In this document: positions 1 to 11,439 of the stretch, in pieces
Layout of the letters: each line of letters starts with the position of its first letter
How positions within the stretch are numbered: the stretch's first letter is position 1
Assembly: GCF_012489685.1 (NCBI RefSeq)
Contig: NC_080045.1
Coordinates: forward strand, 65,184,722-65,248,721
Origin: Lotus japonicus
Lineage: Eukaryota; Streptophyta; Magnoliopsida; Fabales; Fabaceae
Reading direction: 5' to 3'
DNA length: 64,000 nucleotides
Notes under the pieces: model-generated
What the model saw: the letters and a program-made list of their open reading frames with translations, nothing else
Told to the model about the DNA's origin: nothing
Databases searched by the model: none
Translations under genes and position numbers: made by a program

Positions 1-330
1 AAAAAACAGAAAAAATCCATTTTATCCTATAATTCTGAAGCCTAAATAAGCATACTAGTTCGATTAAAAAAACATACTAGTTCTGTGGTGGGGGATAGTT
101 GATTCACAGAACAAAAATTTGCAGGACCCAGCATAAAGAGTAGAGTATACTTAGTTGAGACAAGGCCCAGGACTGAAAAAACAAATTCAGAGGCCTAAGG
201 AATATTCAACTGAATGCAACTAAAAAAAAGATGGTAAAACACTCTTTAGTCTTTATAGTGTATGCACATTCTAATTTCTAAATGAGATGAGAGCAATAGG
301 AAAAGAAGAGAATTTTTTTTAACTATTTGA

Positions 331-650
331 TGATAGATTGATAGGTGATTGTGGTATTAGAGAGTATAGGTATATTGTTGATATGAAAATATCGGTTTCA
401 ATGTGTAAGTGTGTGCCAGCTGGAATGCCAGCTGGACACAACTGAAATTTCTGTTAGTAACAGCTGTATACAGCTGTCAAGTTTGTTAGAGTCAGTTATC
501 TTTCTGTTAGAGGAAGTTACTGTTCAGTTAGCTTGTTCAACAAGCCACTGCATCCTATATAAGGATTCAATCTCTCATTGTACAATTCAGTTTTATCATA
601 GTGAAATATTCAGATGCAAATTCTTTTTCTTTTCTCTGATTCTTCTATCA
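331..650 (+). mobile_element. Copia-type solo/partial LTR
   Basis: The segment begins TGATAGA and ends TCTATCA, a short terminal inverted repeat. It contains a TATA-like cctatataagg near 553-563 and is followed directly by tggtatcagagcc at 651-663. That is the classic primer-binding site complementary to initiator tRNA-Met in Ty1/copia-like elements. No gag or pol reading frame follows, so this is a truncated element or an LTR remnant. The left boundary is the less certain end. Confidence 0.6.
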
Positions 651-762
651 TGGTATCAGAGCCTATCCTAGATCCATTTGTTGTGTGGAGACCTCCCATA
701 TTTGGGCCACCCGTTGTTGTTCCCACGTTCCAGTCTGTTTAAATCCTGGACGTGAGGGGGTG

Positions 763-879
763 TGTTAGAAGTCCCACATTGGCTAGAGATAAGGCCAATC
801 AAGTGTTTATAAGGGTTGTGCAAACCTCAACTCTTGAGCTAGCTTTTGTGGTTGAGTATAGGCCTCCTAATTTCTAATA
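763..879 (+). mobile_element. TRIM-like terminal repeat with PPT and PBS
   Basis: The segment starts TGTTAGAAGTCCCACATTGG and ends TTTCTAATA. It is followed by tggtatcaag (880-889), a tRNA-Met-type primer-binding site, and preceded by the purine tract gtgaggggg (752-760). This is the layout of a terminal-repeat retrotransposon in miniature. The core TCCCACATTGGCTAG is a well-known conserved TRIM sequence. With the LTR and PBS just upstream it forms a mosaic of two miniature retroelements. No coding capacity is seen. Confidence 0.6.
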
Positions 880-890
880 TGGTATCAAGT

Positions 891-1568
891 GTTTCTATCA
901 TGTGGTGCCATAGGATTAGAGAACTAGAAACAAATTGAGCTGAATGAGAAATACTGAAATAGAGATATTGTTGGACTATCTAAAAATAAGTATTACCATA
1001 GTACTAGGTGAAAGTGGTGTGATAGTAAGTAAAATACTATTTAAGCACAAGGCTTATTTCATAAACTCTTACCCTAAGTGGTATGACAGGAATATGAGAG
1101 TAATGAGTGTTTTTTAGCCTAACATATATTACTTTCCTACTCAATAAGCAAATGAAAGTCAAACATATTTTAGAAAGGAAAAGTACAGGTAAATGAAATG
1201 AAAGAGAAGACTAACACTGGAAAGTAGAAACATCACAACCACAATCAGAAATTACTTACTTTGCAAAGAATCAAATCTCATTATGATGAAATAACAAGAC
1301 AAAAGTATAATTCTTGGGTTGGGACAATCAGACGTATCAGTATGTGATTTTCAAAAACCAGAATGCCCAAACAAACAAAAAAGAAAGGACCACATTCTCC
1401 TTACGAATCCTGATCTACATCTCATCTTGCCGCAAGCCTCTTTGTTTTTTTACTGTATGAAAGTAATTACTCTACCTCATATGTCTGTTCATGTTTGTAA
1501 TTACAGACAATCAAGAATTATATGTACCATTTATGTTTTGATGTGTATAACAACTTCAGCAGACTCTC
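891..1568. other. Spacer and 3' flank of the CCCH gene
   Basis: AT-rich sequence with no reading frame I can assign. The part nearest 1569 probably holds the 3' UTR of the minus-strand CCCH zinc-finger gene. Nothing else was recognised. Confidence 0.4.
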
Positions 1569-3309
1569 TCATCTTTCCATTTTGGTTGTTCTGGGCTTAG
1601 ACTGTGAAACAGCTTTCTCTTGTTCAGTAAGTGCGTGGCGGAAATGGCACCTATGGCCATATGGGCACACAACCCCAGACAGCACCATCCTGCAGACCTC
1701 TGTTTTATAGCGTGGGTGGCGGATCACTGGGCGAAGCTCCCCAATCCCATGAGCAAATTGGCAGTGATCTCCATATGGGCATGCACCAGTTTCCTGCCAT
1801 TTGTTGCACAGCTCAGTCTTGAACATCCCCTGGTTATACACTACCATCTCCAGAGGCTCTTCCTCTTTCTTCCCTCCACGCACATACACCTTTTGCTGCA
1901 CCATAGCAACACACAAAAAGTTCAAAATCAATCAAATAGCATAAATCAACAATTAGATAGCCAATCCACCCCCTTCCCCCAATTTCTTCTGGATAGCAGT
2001 AATCAAATATGCACCCACATTTGTTCATCATATAAAATTTATACCCACCCATTTGATCCTACACATTGACATTAATTGGTAGTGTCACCTAACAACTATC
2101 CAGGAAAAAAACATTGATACACAACACAAGTCACAATTCACAGAGGCTTGGGCTTTGACCCAAAAAAAAGGCTTGGGCTATTTCTTATGGGTCTATCTAC
2201 CTGTGAAGCCCAACCCTTTTCCTAACTATAGCTATAGTGACACTTGCAAAACAAGCAGAGGCAAATGGAAAAAACAACCAAACTATACTCTGTTCGTTGC
2301 AGCTACCATGTAAGGTAATGACATAAACAAGCAAGGTTTTACTTCTTTTGCAAGAAAAATTATTAGCAACTAACGGCCAAGACAAATTCGGTAAATAACG
2401 ATAGAAGCAATAATCAATTATTAATTAATCACACAAGAATCAAAGAAGACAATAACAATTAACAATTAACAATAATAGTAAAACAAATAATAAATAATAA
2501 ATAGTATTTTAATTTTAATTAAAAAAAGTGAGCATGAATGGAATTGGCGTGAGAGTTCTTACAACAGTATCAGAGGGAGTGGAGGAGGCGCGTGGGCGAG
2601 TAGCATTCTTGGGGCGGCAAGCATTATTGGTGGTGGCCGCCGGAGGCACAGGCTGAGCCAACTTCAAGTAGCCATTAGACCTAACAGAGATGCTCTTCGG
2701 CAGCGAGTACCTCTCCACTTCAACATTACCATTGTTACTCTCAATCACGCTCGTTGGACTCGCGTGATCTGAAACCTCCTGCATCTCCTTATCATTCATA
2801 TTGTTGATATTGTTGGTATTCCAATCAGCGCAGTTCTCTTTCCCATCCCCAATTTGGAAGCTACGGAACGCATGTGCGAGATGCTCAAACGCCGCCGACG
2901 GCGGCGTCTGGCCGGCAGAGCCGCCACAACCACCGCCGACTCCTCCAAATCGATTCTCCAGCGAGGCCTGAATGACGATCTGATCCAACTGCTTCTGCAA
3001 CTCGTTGTTCACGGCACGGAGCTGGCCGTTCTCTTGTTGCAGAGCCTCAACCTCCTTCGAAGTTTCCAGGAGGCGAGTGAGGCACATGTTGTGGCGATTC
3101 ACCATGTCCTGCTGCTTCTGGATGAAGCAAGAGTCGTACTGAGCAGCAGAGCCGGTGTACGGGTAAAGCGAAGCGCCGCTGGAGTTTCCTGACAGCGACG
3201 GGAGCTTCTCGTAGTCGTACATGGAAGCGAAGGAGCCGGCGGTGGTGGCGGTGCGGAATCCACCGCCGTTGGAGGACGGTGAGCAAGCGTTCTTGTTATG
3301 CATTTGCAT
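1569..3309 (-). CDS. Tandem CCCH (TTP-type) zinc-finger protein
   Basis: Two coding exons, 3309-2563 and 1895-1569, joined in phase 0 (donor GTT|GTAAGA, acceptor TGGTGCAG|CAAAAG), give 357 aa. The N-terminal half is low-complexity, with a Gln/Leu coiled-coil stretch near residues 75-115. Exon 2 holds two C-x8-C-x5-C-x3-H fingers, the first around [20 protein letters not shown] and the second [20 protein letters not shown], each preceded by a (R/K)YKTE-like or MFKTE lead-in. This is the signature of plant C3H14/C3H15 (CDM1)-type RNA-binding regulators, which bind AU-rich mRNA elements and act in anther and cell-wall development. The start is the first ATG after a 5'-UTR intron (3315-3536, acceptor TTTTGCAG). 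A longer in-frame reading would run into that intron. A TATA-like box lies near 3620. The product is slightly longer than the roughly 310-aa Arabidopsis relatives. Family call is firm; the exact orthologue is inferred. Confidence 0.92.
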
Positions 3310-3536
3310 TCTCTCTGCAAAATCAGGCAAAATGCGAGTACAATTTTAGAAACGTGACGATGAATTAACCGAATCAATCATCAATGTACATCAAATTTCA
3401 CACAGATTCATCGTAATTACTGAAATTCACAGCTCGATTGAAGAAAACAAGTAACAGAGAATCAAGAAATCACCATGAAAATGGAAGCTAACCCTAACGA
3501 TTACCAGAGAACGACGAAGAGGAACGAAACCCTTAC

Positions 3537-3628
3537 CTCACTGTTGCTTCTAGAGAGAGAAGGGAAGTTTTAGAGAGAGAAAGCGAGTTGAGAGAGAAAG
3601 AGAGGAAGAAGAAGGAGGTTATATAGTG
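3537..3628 (-). promoter_or_regulatory. 5' leader exon and TATA box of the CCCH gene
   Basis: Read on the minus strand, a ctatataacc TATA-like motif (about 3618-3627) is followed by a GA-rich leader ending TGAG|GTAAGG at 3537. This begins the 5'-UTR intron spliced at 3315. The purine-rich leader (GAGAGAGAAAG) is typical of plant 5' UTRs. The transcription start is not determined. Confidence 0.5.
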
Positions 3629-3639
3629 ACTGGTGCCAT

Positions 3640-4811
3640 GTGCGAGGGAAAAACCGTCATGGACACACTTTTCTAACAGAATGCAGCTTCGGACCTCAAC
3701 GCGATTTTCGAGGCTGGAGAAGTTCTTTTACCTAATTGCCCTTCCTTTCTTGGAAAGAGTTGAATGCCTTTCAGGGAGTTTCTTGGGAATTTTATTTGGT
3801 GTGTCCCGTGTGTGATATGCAGCATTTCTTACACTGTCTTTCTATAGAGCATTTGACATTTGAAGAGAATTGAAAATTGTGTGACTTGTAAATGCATCAA
3901 TTAAATTACTTGAATTTATGAAATATCATTTTTTGTGTGTGTGTTGGATTTATGAAAATCCTGGTTGTGTAAAACATTGCCTTCATCCACTAAATTTAGA
4001 CACATTTATGCTGTGTTCGGTAGCAGCGAGTTTGAAGTGAGATATATATTGAAGAGAGATTTTAGACATAGAAGAAAATCTCAATTCCTTTTAGTTTGAC
4101 TTATCTCGTATGAAAGAGATTTGTAGAGTGAGCTCCATTAGTTTTTCCTAATCTCTTCAAATTGCGAGGAAATGTCATCGAACCAAAATTCTATGCGGTT
4201 TACTCTTCAAATTGCATGAATGAGAGTCATAGATTATTTATCGAGACTAATAAGTACACTTAAAATAAAATGAAGGGTGTGAGGTCAAATTGCACTCCCT
4301 CAAGTTATCCTATATGTTGTTGGGTAAAATGTCAATTGATAAAAAAAAATCATTATCTAATTTCCAACTATTCTTTCTCTTCTCTTTCTCTTATTTTTTT
4401 ATTATATTAAACAATAAAAAAAATTAGTCAAATTTTTTTTGAAAGAAAAAATAAGTGGAAATTGAATGAAGAGAAAGTTAAATTCAATAAATAAAAATCT
4501 TTATGAGAAATATGATATATATACCCTCATACGTATATGTATGTGAGTTCAATTATTGTAAAAAAAAAATACTGAGTTCAATTAATTGACCTCTTTATTC
4601 AATAATAATTATACACCTACACATTTCCTTAAGTGCATCACACATTTTATAAGAATTGAGATCCATCTAGGAATCATGGTAAAAGTTAGTTTAATGTTCT
4701 AAAAAACAATAGACTGAGCAGTTAATTTGGTTTTTTGAAAAAAATAATTCAGAATGTTGGTTCGATCTTTAAAATTTAGTGATATCAAATTGATACTTTA
4801 ACTTTTGTTTG
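3640..4811. other. Gene-free spacer
   Basis: AT-rich intergenic DNA upstream of the CCCH gene. I see only short A/T tracts and no supported reading frame or RNA gene. Confidence 0.4.
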
Positions 4812-4820
4812 TTAAATTAC

Positions 4821-5710
4821 GGTTCATTTAGTGTACACAAGAAAATCTTTGTGTAAGGTTGCACCACCCTAGATTTACCTGCTATAGTAGGTATAAATTT
4901 TTTTTTAATTTTTTTTAACTAATTATCTAATCCTGGTTTAACCCACCACCATTAAATAAAAAACCAACACGGTTTAAAGGACCGATCTATGAAGGAGATG
5001 GATTTCCCATCGATTGGGACAGATCTGCTCAGAGGAAAAAGAACTGATATGTTCAAGGATTGTGGTGCTGGATTTCCCACCAATCTGTTCACCTTCATCT
5101 CCAACGGTTTAAAGGAAGGCACCTATTTGTTCAGATGAACTATTTTTGCTTCTGATTGGTGAATTTGATTTGTTTTCCAGATCTGGGTTTTGTGTCTAGA
5201 GGTACTCGCTAACGATGGGGTGAAAGGGAACGAGCTAAGGTGATTTGTTGGGAAGTTATTTCTAGGTATGTGCGTAGGTGGAAAATCGCAGGGATAATAG
5301 CGTGTTTGCTGCTGTTTTAAGATGCTTGGAGGTCTAAAATAGATATTATAATTGGGGGTGTTAGTCTCCTGGGTACTTTGTATAGAACCTGGGTACTTAG
5401 TATTAGTGGGTGTTGGAACAATTATTTTTTCCTTCTTGTAAGATGTTTCTAGTACAGCTTAGTTTGGGTCGAACCTCTTTTGTTTTGTTATTTTGTTTCT
5501 CTACTTGTATTTGGGTTGATGAGGTTTGGGGAAAATTTATTTTTCTGGGTTTGTTCTTTATTTTGTGGGTTTCAGGTGGTGATGGGTGAGGAAGTAGGAG
5601 GAGTGGTGGTTGAGGGAATAGATTTACCTGAATATTAACCCACTATAACAGGTAAATCTAGGGTGGTGCAACCTTACATAAGGATTTTTTTGTGTACACT
5701 AAATAAACCC
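4821..5710. mobile_element. Non-autonomous Mutator-like element (890 bp)
   Basis: Long terminal inverted repeats of about 70 bp match with few differences: the left arm from 4821 (GGTTCATTTAGTGTACAC) and the right arm ending 5710 (reverse complement GGGTTTATTTAGTGTACAC). Both then share a block containing GGTTGCACCACCCTAGATTT. The element is flanked by a perfect 9-bp duplication ttaaattac at 4812-4820 and 5711-5719. A 9-bp target site with long TIRs is diagnostic of MULEs. No transposase frame is present. The moderately GC-rich interior (about 4990-5300, 5560-5620) could be captured host sequence, but I cannot assign it. Confidence 0.85.
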
Positions 5711-5810
5711 TTAAATTACATAACTTTTGGTTAAATTTGATGTTAAAAAATTTATGATTGAGGACCAAAATCAGTATCTTAAATGTGTTTACAAAACCAA
5801 CTCAAGTGGT

Positions 5811-6000
5811 AGGAGCTGGGGGGACATATGAGTTGGGTAGGGGGAAGTCCGGAGATCGATTCCTGACAGGTGCAATTTATCTTTCTGATGTAAAAAAAAA
5901 AAACCAGGAGCTGGGGACATATGAGTTGGGTAGGGGGAAGTCCGGAGATCGATTCCTGACAGGTGCAATTTATCTTTCTGATGTAAAAAAAAAAAAAACC
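5811..6000 (+). repeat. Tandemly duplicated SINE-like unit
   Basis: Two nearly identical units of about 95 bp (5811-5905 and 5906-6000) each start aggagctggg, carry gatcgattcctgac (resembling a Pol III B box) and end in a poly-A run. Upstream, caactcaagtggtagg looks like an A box. This suggests a tRNA-derived SINE 3' part, tandemly duplicated. Related copies lie at about 50184-50265 (reverse orientation) and more distantly near 49170-49250. Confidence 0.55.
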
Positions 6001-7777
6001 AAAATGAAGATTTACTCAATCATATCTATAAACTTCAAAAGCCACACACGCAAGCACCTTTAGTTGATAAACCAAATACTATACTCTAATCAAAATTCAA
6101 TCACATAAAAACCCCCAAATCAGGGTCCACCTCATATGATTTATTTTCCCTCTTTTGAGCATAGATATGTATGAGCAACTAACATTCTTTTGGGTTCTAA
6201 CAGAAACAAAATGATAAGAAGACAAGATAGTTTAGAGGGCATATTCAAAGTGCAATTGCGGTTGGAAACAGCATTTGATTATAAAATGCTTGAAATTCAA
6301 GTTAGTTTCAAAGAAAGTACTGGCTGTTGGTCTCTCTGCTTAGGTTTCCCAATTTCAAGGCAAGAAGTGGATTAAGACACTTGTGATTTACGAATAAACA
6401 TCCCATCATCATGGTCCTTTTATTTTGAGGCAGAGGGTAGAGACAATGTTTGCTTCTTTATCACATTTACAACAACCTCTTCCTCTAATCGCTACTCCAT
6501 CAAAATCTAATATCAAAATGTTAGTTGAACAAAGTAATACACATCCAATCCAAACATTCCCACGTTAATTTCTCCAAAAAGGTGTCATGGTTGTTAAGTT
6601 AGCCACACTATTCTTCTAAAATAATATTCTTATTTTCATGAAACAAACAATGGTCAGATTACCTTTCCCTGTCATTACAGCTTTGGTCATAATACTATTA
6701 GAGCTAAAAGCTGAATTAGTTGTTCTTGTGTTTCATCAATGCAAAGACATGCAAGTGACAAGGGTTGATTATAGTCCATAACTAAACTTTGACAAGGACA
6801 AAAGGACACTGTTTATGCATACATGTTTTTCATGACTGTAGTCAATTTCCTTAATACACTGTCTAAAGCAAAAAAATGGATCATAGATAAAGGACACATG
6901 TTATCAAGATGGCTAGATTATTTACTGCAAGTCAACTTAAAAATAGAAAAGGATTTGTTTGGAATATATTCCTAATTACATGCACAAAGGTTAACTCTTC
7001 TGAATAGGAATTAGAATTATATGTTATGCTGCTATGCTAGTTACAGCATATAAACAGACAAAATGTGTATGGAATTGAAAGAATCAGTTGATTAAGTAAA
7101 CATGAGCCCAATGGTGTATAATTTTTGGAGTTTAGAATAGATATAACTAGTATTATCTACGGCATGCTGATGCAAAGCTCAATGGCTTTCTGCCTTACCA
7201 CCCTCTTCCTTGGATATGGCTTTCCTGCAGTCTTGGTTCGGCAGTCGTCCGATCCTAATATGATTGCTCATCATACTCAAAATGACAACTATACACTTAA
7301 AATCGATATATGTACATCTGAGCTGTCAGATCTTGATTATACGGCTACAGACATGGCTGAGGTGACCTTAGGGAATTCTAATTGCAGGAAATCCAAATCC
7401 CTCCCAAGTTTCCTGGATAGAAGTTAAAATTTCCTCTAATGCCTGGAAGTAAAAGAATATAAATTTGACAAAATTGTGAAAATACATAATCTATTTAATA
7501 ATTAACATTTCTATGGATAAAATGCATCACTGTGATCAACAGTCAACACCAACAACAATATTTGTGATGGAGATTGAACCAAATTAGTGAGTCAAGAAAT
7601 CCTAACAGGTAGAGGTAGGTCATGAATGGACAGCACATAAAAAATGCTCAGCTAAAGAACAAGGTTGCATTGACGCACAAGGCACTAAGAACCCACAATT
7701 GAGACTTTTTCTCTTTATACTTCACAGTGACATGTCCTTTAGAGTTTAGCCTCCACATGTGCAATCCTCAATTCAAC
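6001..7777. other. Spacer downstream of the B-box gene
   Basis: No supported gene. A 100-codon plus-strand frame at 7125-7427 has no similarity I recognise, no conserved motif and no splice context, so it is not called. The stretch next to 7778 should include the 3' UTR of the B-box gene. Confidence 0.35.
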
Positions 7778-10621
7778 TTAATTTCCAAAATAGTCTTTCC
7801 CTTCACTGTAGGGAGAAAGGGCGCTGTCATTGCGATCACTGTGATTACTTTCAGCACTGAATCTCAAATCGGAGAGTGATATAGTTGACTGAAAAGGCCG
7901 AATTGTATGTGCATGATCCCTGCTTCTTAGATTGTACTGGTTGAGAGGATTCATATCCTTGTTCTCATGATCAGAGTGCGAAATAGTAACGGATGCAGCT
8001 GCCGAAGAGTCCTTTCATGACAGAAAAACAACAATACGATTAAAAAGTAATTTATCTCAGTCATAGGGTATCTTATTAATTTTACCTTGAATCTGTACAC
8101 CTGAGTTATTATCTTTATTGTCTGATTTAGTATTTCAATTATCAATACACTGACAGGTAATAAAAATATGTTGAATAATGGAAGAAATTCAGACCTCCAT
8201 TGCACTTGTATTGAAGATATCTGACTTATCGACTGACATATCCTTCTCTAAAGAAGAGAAGGAGACATCTTCATCACCATGCATTACTCTAATTGGGTCT
8301 TGATCTCCTCCAAATAGTTCCTCAAAGTTTTGGAAGGTTAAGTCAACATCAGGTATGTTAAAATCATCCTGACAAACAAGTTCTTCACATATCCCAAGGT
8401 CTTGAATATTTTGAGACCACAACTGCACATTGACAAAAAAGAATTTCTACTTTGGCCAGAACTATAAATTCAACCTGATGCTTGATACTGAAGAATCAAT
8501 TTAATGTCAAATTATCAACCAGTCTCATTTAAATGAATAAGTTAATATAGTTACCAAAACAGTGTACAATAAATAAGTTCTTGTTTATGTCAGACACTCA
8601 AATGCATTTCTTGTCACTGGCAGATTGGGAATCAACTACTAAGGTCAGCAAGTAATAAGATCAAAGCATCACCATTACAAGTTTGAAACAGTATTTTTTA
8701 TGAAGCTTATTTAATTTTAGGAACCCTATCTGGTATGTACTCCTATTTTGTTGTACAAATTCTCATGCTAATTATATGTCTGGTTGTTTATATAGGCACT
8801 TAATCAAGATAACACTGTAATACACGTATTAATTTTGTTTTTTTCCAGTATGGCCTTTTAGTTCTTTCATCAACATGTCAATGTGTTTGTTCATGCTGGC
8901 TGCACCGGCGGCATGGGCATAAAGCTTTCTGTTTGATTATTATAAATGCATGGAAAATACTTCAGACAGGTATAGAAGTTCTCACCATTTGAATCCTAAT
9001 GCAGGATGGGAAATGATATGCCAAATTATACTATTATATAATCTATAGTGTGACAGAAAATGGGGAATTAGGTTTTGTAAGAGGAGATTTAGGGATTATT
9101 CATAACAATCTCAGAAGTTACGGTTGGACATGACTCAAGACTGGATAATGGATTTGTTTTCTATTCTAGACTAGGATTACTTGATTCGTAAGTTTGTGTT
9201 TCCCTTCTAATCAGATTTAGGTTCCTTTGAGTTACCTATTTAAGGCATGTTATCTGTCTTATGGATGGTAGCTTATTATTGATAGTTTCCTATCCAATAT
9301 AGAATTCTAAGGGTTTTTATTATTCCTTGGTTCTTCGTTCCCACTCCACACCATAGCCTAGATATATTTCCAATGGACACACCCAATCCAATGTTATCTT
9401 TTAAACTGCAGACAAGCAAATTCTTCATATTTTCATAAAATTGTCATTAGATCTCATACTGTGCTTAACTCCAAATGCATACATCTCACCAAAGCAAAGT
9501 TCCAAGTAGGAGAAGCTTGTAAAGATAAGTATGTGACCTGATTATTTTGAAGTGGAATTCTCGATGTCCAAAACAACTCTCCATGCAAGGGAAGCTCTAT
9601 AACTGAAGATGAAGACAAACTATCAAGTTCAGAAAACGTAGAAGAGAAAGTTTCAGGATTCATCTCTGCATGGGAACTGCCTGTTCGAAGAAGATTAGTA
9701 GCAAGATCCTGGGAATTTTGTGCTTGCTGATTGAACTTGTCATCTAATTTCTTTTGAGTATGATATACGGAAGGAGACAAGTCTTTTTCTCTTAACCCAT
9801 TTATCTTTGCAGAATGGCCACTCTCCTCATTTAGCTGAAACCGTTTTAAATCAACAATCTGCTGCAAAATAGCTCGTCGCTCTTGATCACAGTACAATAC
9901 CTGCAAGACAAAATCAAGTACTTAGAAGATGTATCTGATTTAAACTCGTACATTAAAGGCCAAAAACATAGAAATCTTGTGGTCTAAATTTGGATAAATT
10001 CATTTGGTTTAAGCTCTTTGGATTGGCATTTGTTATCTCTCTTTTTTACATTTTCTAAATAATATGAGGGAAATAGCTATCACCTTAGTTTTTAAACGAC
10101 TGAAAGCTAAAATTATATATTTCATCACTATAATAAAGAGGTAATGAAATTTTCATCTTGCATACCTTGTCATGTTGACTGCTTAAGCCCCCCCTTGTTC
10201 GAATGTCAGGCTTTCCTGAAACTTGTACAACATTCAAATGTGCAGAAACAGAAGAACTAGATGCAAACTGGTCCTGATTGGCACTGTTTTCAATCTCATT
10301 CAATTCAAAACCCCAGAGTGCTGCAAAGTCTCTGGCAGAAGGGAAACCCATAAAAGATCTGATAGGTCGCCTATGATGCGGTAAAGAAACATCATGCATC
10401 TTTTGATCACAGTCTCGACAGATTAACATTTTGTGCTCCAAGCACCGAACATAAGCAAGATGGTATCTGCACGAGTTACACACAAGGGTCCGGAGGTGTC
10501 GGCCGGACAATGCATTTGCCAAATGGACCTTCGCATCGCAGGACAGACAAAGATATGCTTCATCAGACTTACAGTAAACAAGGGGCCTCAAAGCTGAGCA
10601 GAATTCACAAACCTTTTCCAT
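7778..10621 (-). CDS. B-box zinc-finger protein, two B-boxes, no CCT domain
   Basis: Four exons, 10621-10166, 9900-9538, 8422-8195 and 8011-7778, all phase 0, give 426 aa. The start is the ATG of MEKVCEFC; the frame upstream has no ATG. Residues about 4-75 form two consecutive B-boxes, the first with CEFC/CLSCDAKVH and the second with CNSC/CRDCDQKMH, zinc-binding and implicated in protein interaction. The rest is acidic and Ser-rich with no CCT motif. The architecture resembles putative zinc finger protein At1g68190 (BBX27), a poorly characterised nuclear regulator. The third intron uses GTCTGA as donor, weaker than the others. A 5'-UTR intron is likely (donor ACAG|GTAGTA near 11385). It lies between the CCCH and SUMO-like genes, as its relatives do in Arabidopsis from memory. 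Function here is inferred from family. Confidence 0.88.
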
Positions 10622-10891
10622 TTCCTTAGTTTTCAATTTCAAACATAAAAAAGCCCTGAAATATTAAAATCTCATAGAACATAGGTAGCAATTTGGATAA
10701 AGAAGAATCCAGATATCAGCTCAGCTGGAAGATTAACCAGTTCAGAGTCCTTTTCTTGCAACTCATTGTTATATCTGAAGTTGTCCTGTGTAGACATCCA
10801 TGTGAAGCCAATAGAATGTAAAGCTGTAAAAAAGACAATAAATTTGCATCAAATACGGTTCCACAGGGTTGTGAAACCATACCAACAAGTC

Positions 10892-11009
10892 CATGTTTTG
10901 ATACACGGTCACAGTGAAGCCAGAATCACGGTTTACAGCCACCAAAGCTAAAAGAAGTTACTTTTGTCCGTTGTGATTTTGCCTCATCTCATCGTGTATC
11001 CAAGTATGC
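10892..11009. mobile_element. MITE-like inverted repeat
   Basis: Short inverted repeats, gttttgatacacgg at the left and cgtgtatccaag at the right, bracket about 118 bp in the probable 5'-UTR intron of the B-box gene. A related element with gcatgtttagatacac / gtgtatccaaacatgc ends sits in a transporter intron at 27623-27760. No target-site duplication could be fixed. Confidence 0.4.
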
Positions 11010-11439
11010 ACCGTGTATCATAATATTTAACTTGTCAATTGTCATCACTCATCAAACAAATACCCAGATTGGGAAATCCAAATCAATGAAAATTTAGAAA
11101 TAGCCACCAACCACTCTCACTTTCCTAAAAGACTAGCAGAAAATATCATCAACATGAAGATAGTAAACAAAATAGATCTCAAATTTTATTTTGTTTAGTT
11201 AAAAAAAGTAACACCATAAAAAATGAAACAAAATAACCAAAAAAGAGTCTTTAAAAAGCAGAACATACATGTAACAATTAACATGAAATCCTTGTGAATT
11301 GAGAGAAACAAGCAGCTGAGAGTGACTTCACTTCATCATGACTTGAAAAATTGAGAAAGATTAAAGAAGGTAGAGAAGTACTACCTGTGAATGTGATTGT
11401 TTCCCAATAAAATCAGCAACAAGAAAAAAGAGATAGAAA

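Noticed and set aside
1620..2069. 149-codon plus-strand frame
   Set aside because: It is antisense to the CCCH exon and intron; a shadow of the real minus-strand gene.
7125..7427. 100-codon plus-strand frame
   Set aside because: No recognised family, poor codon pattern and no splice or promoter context.
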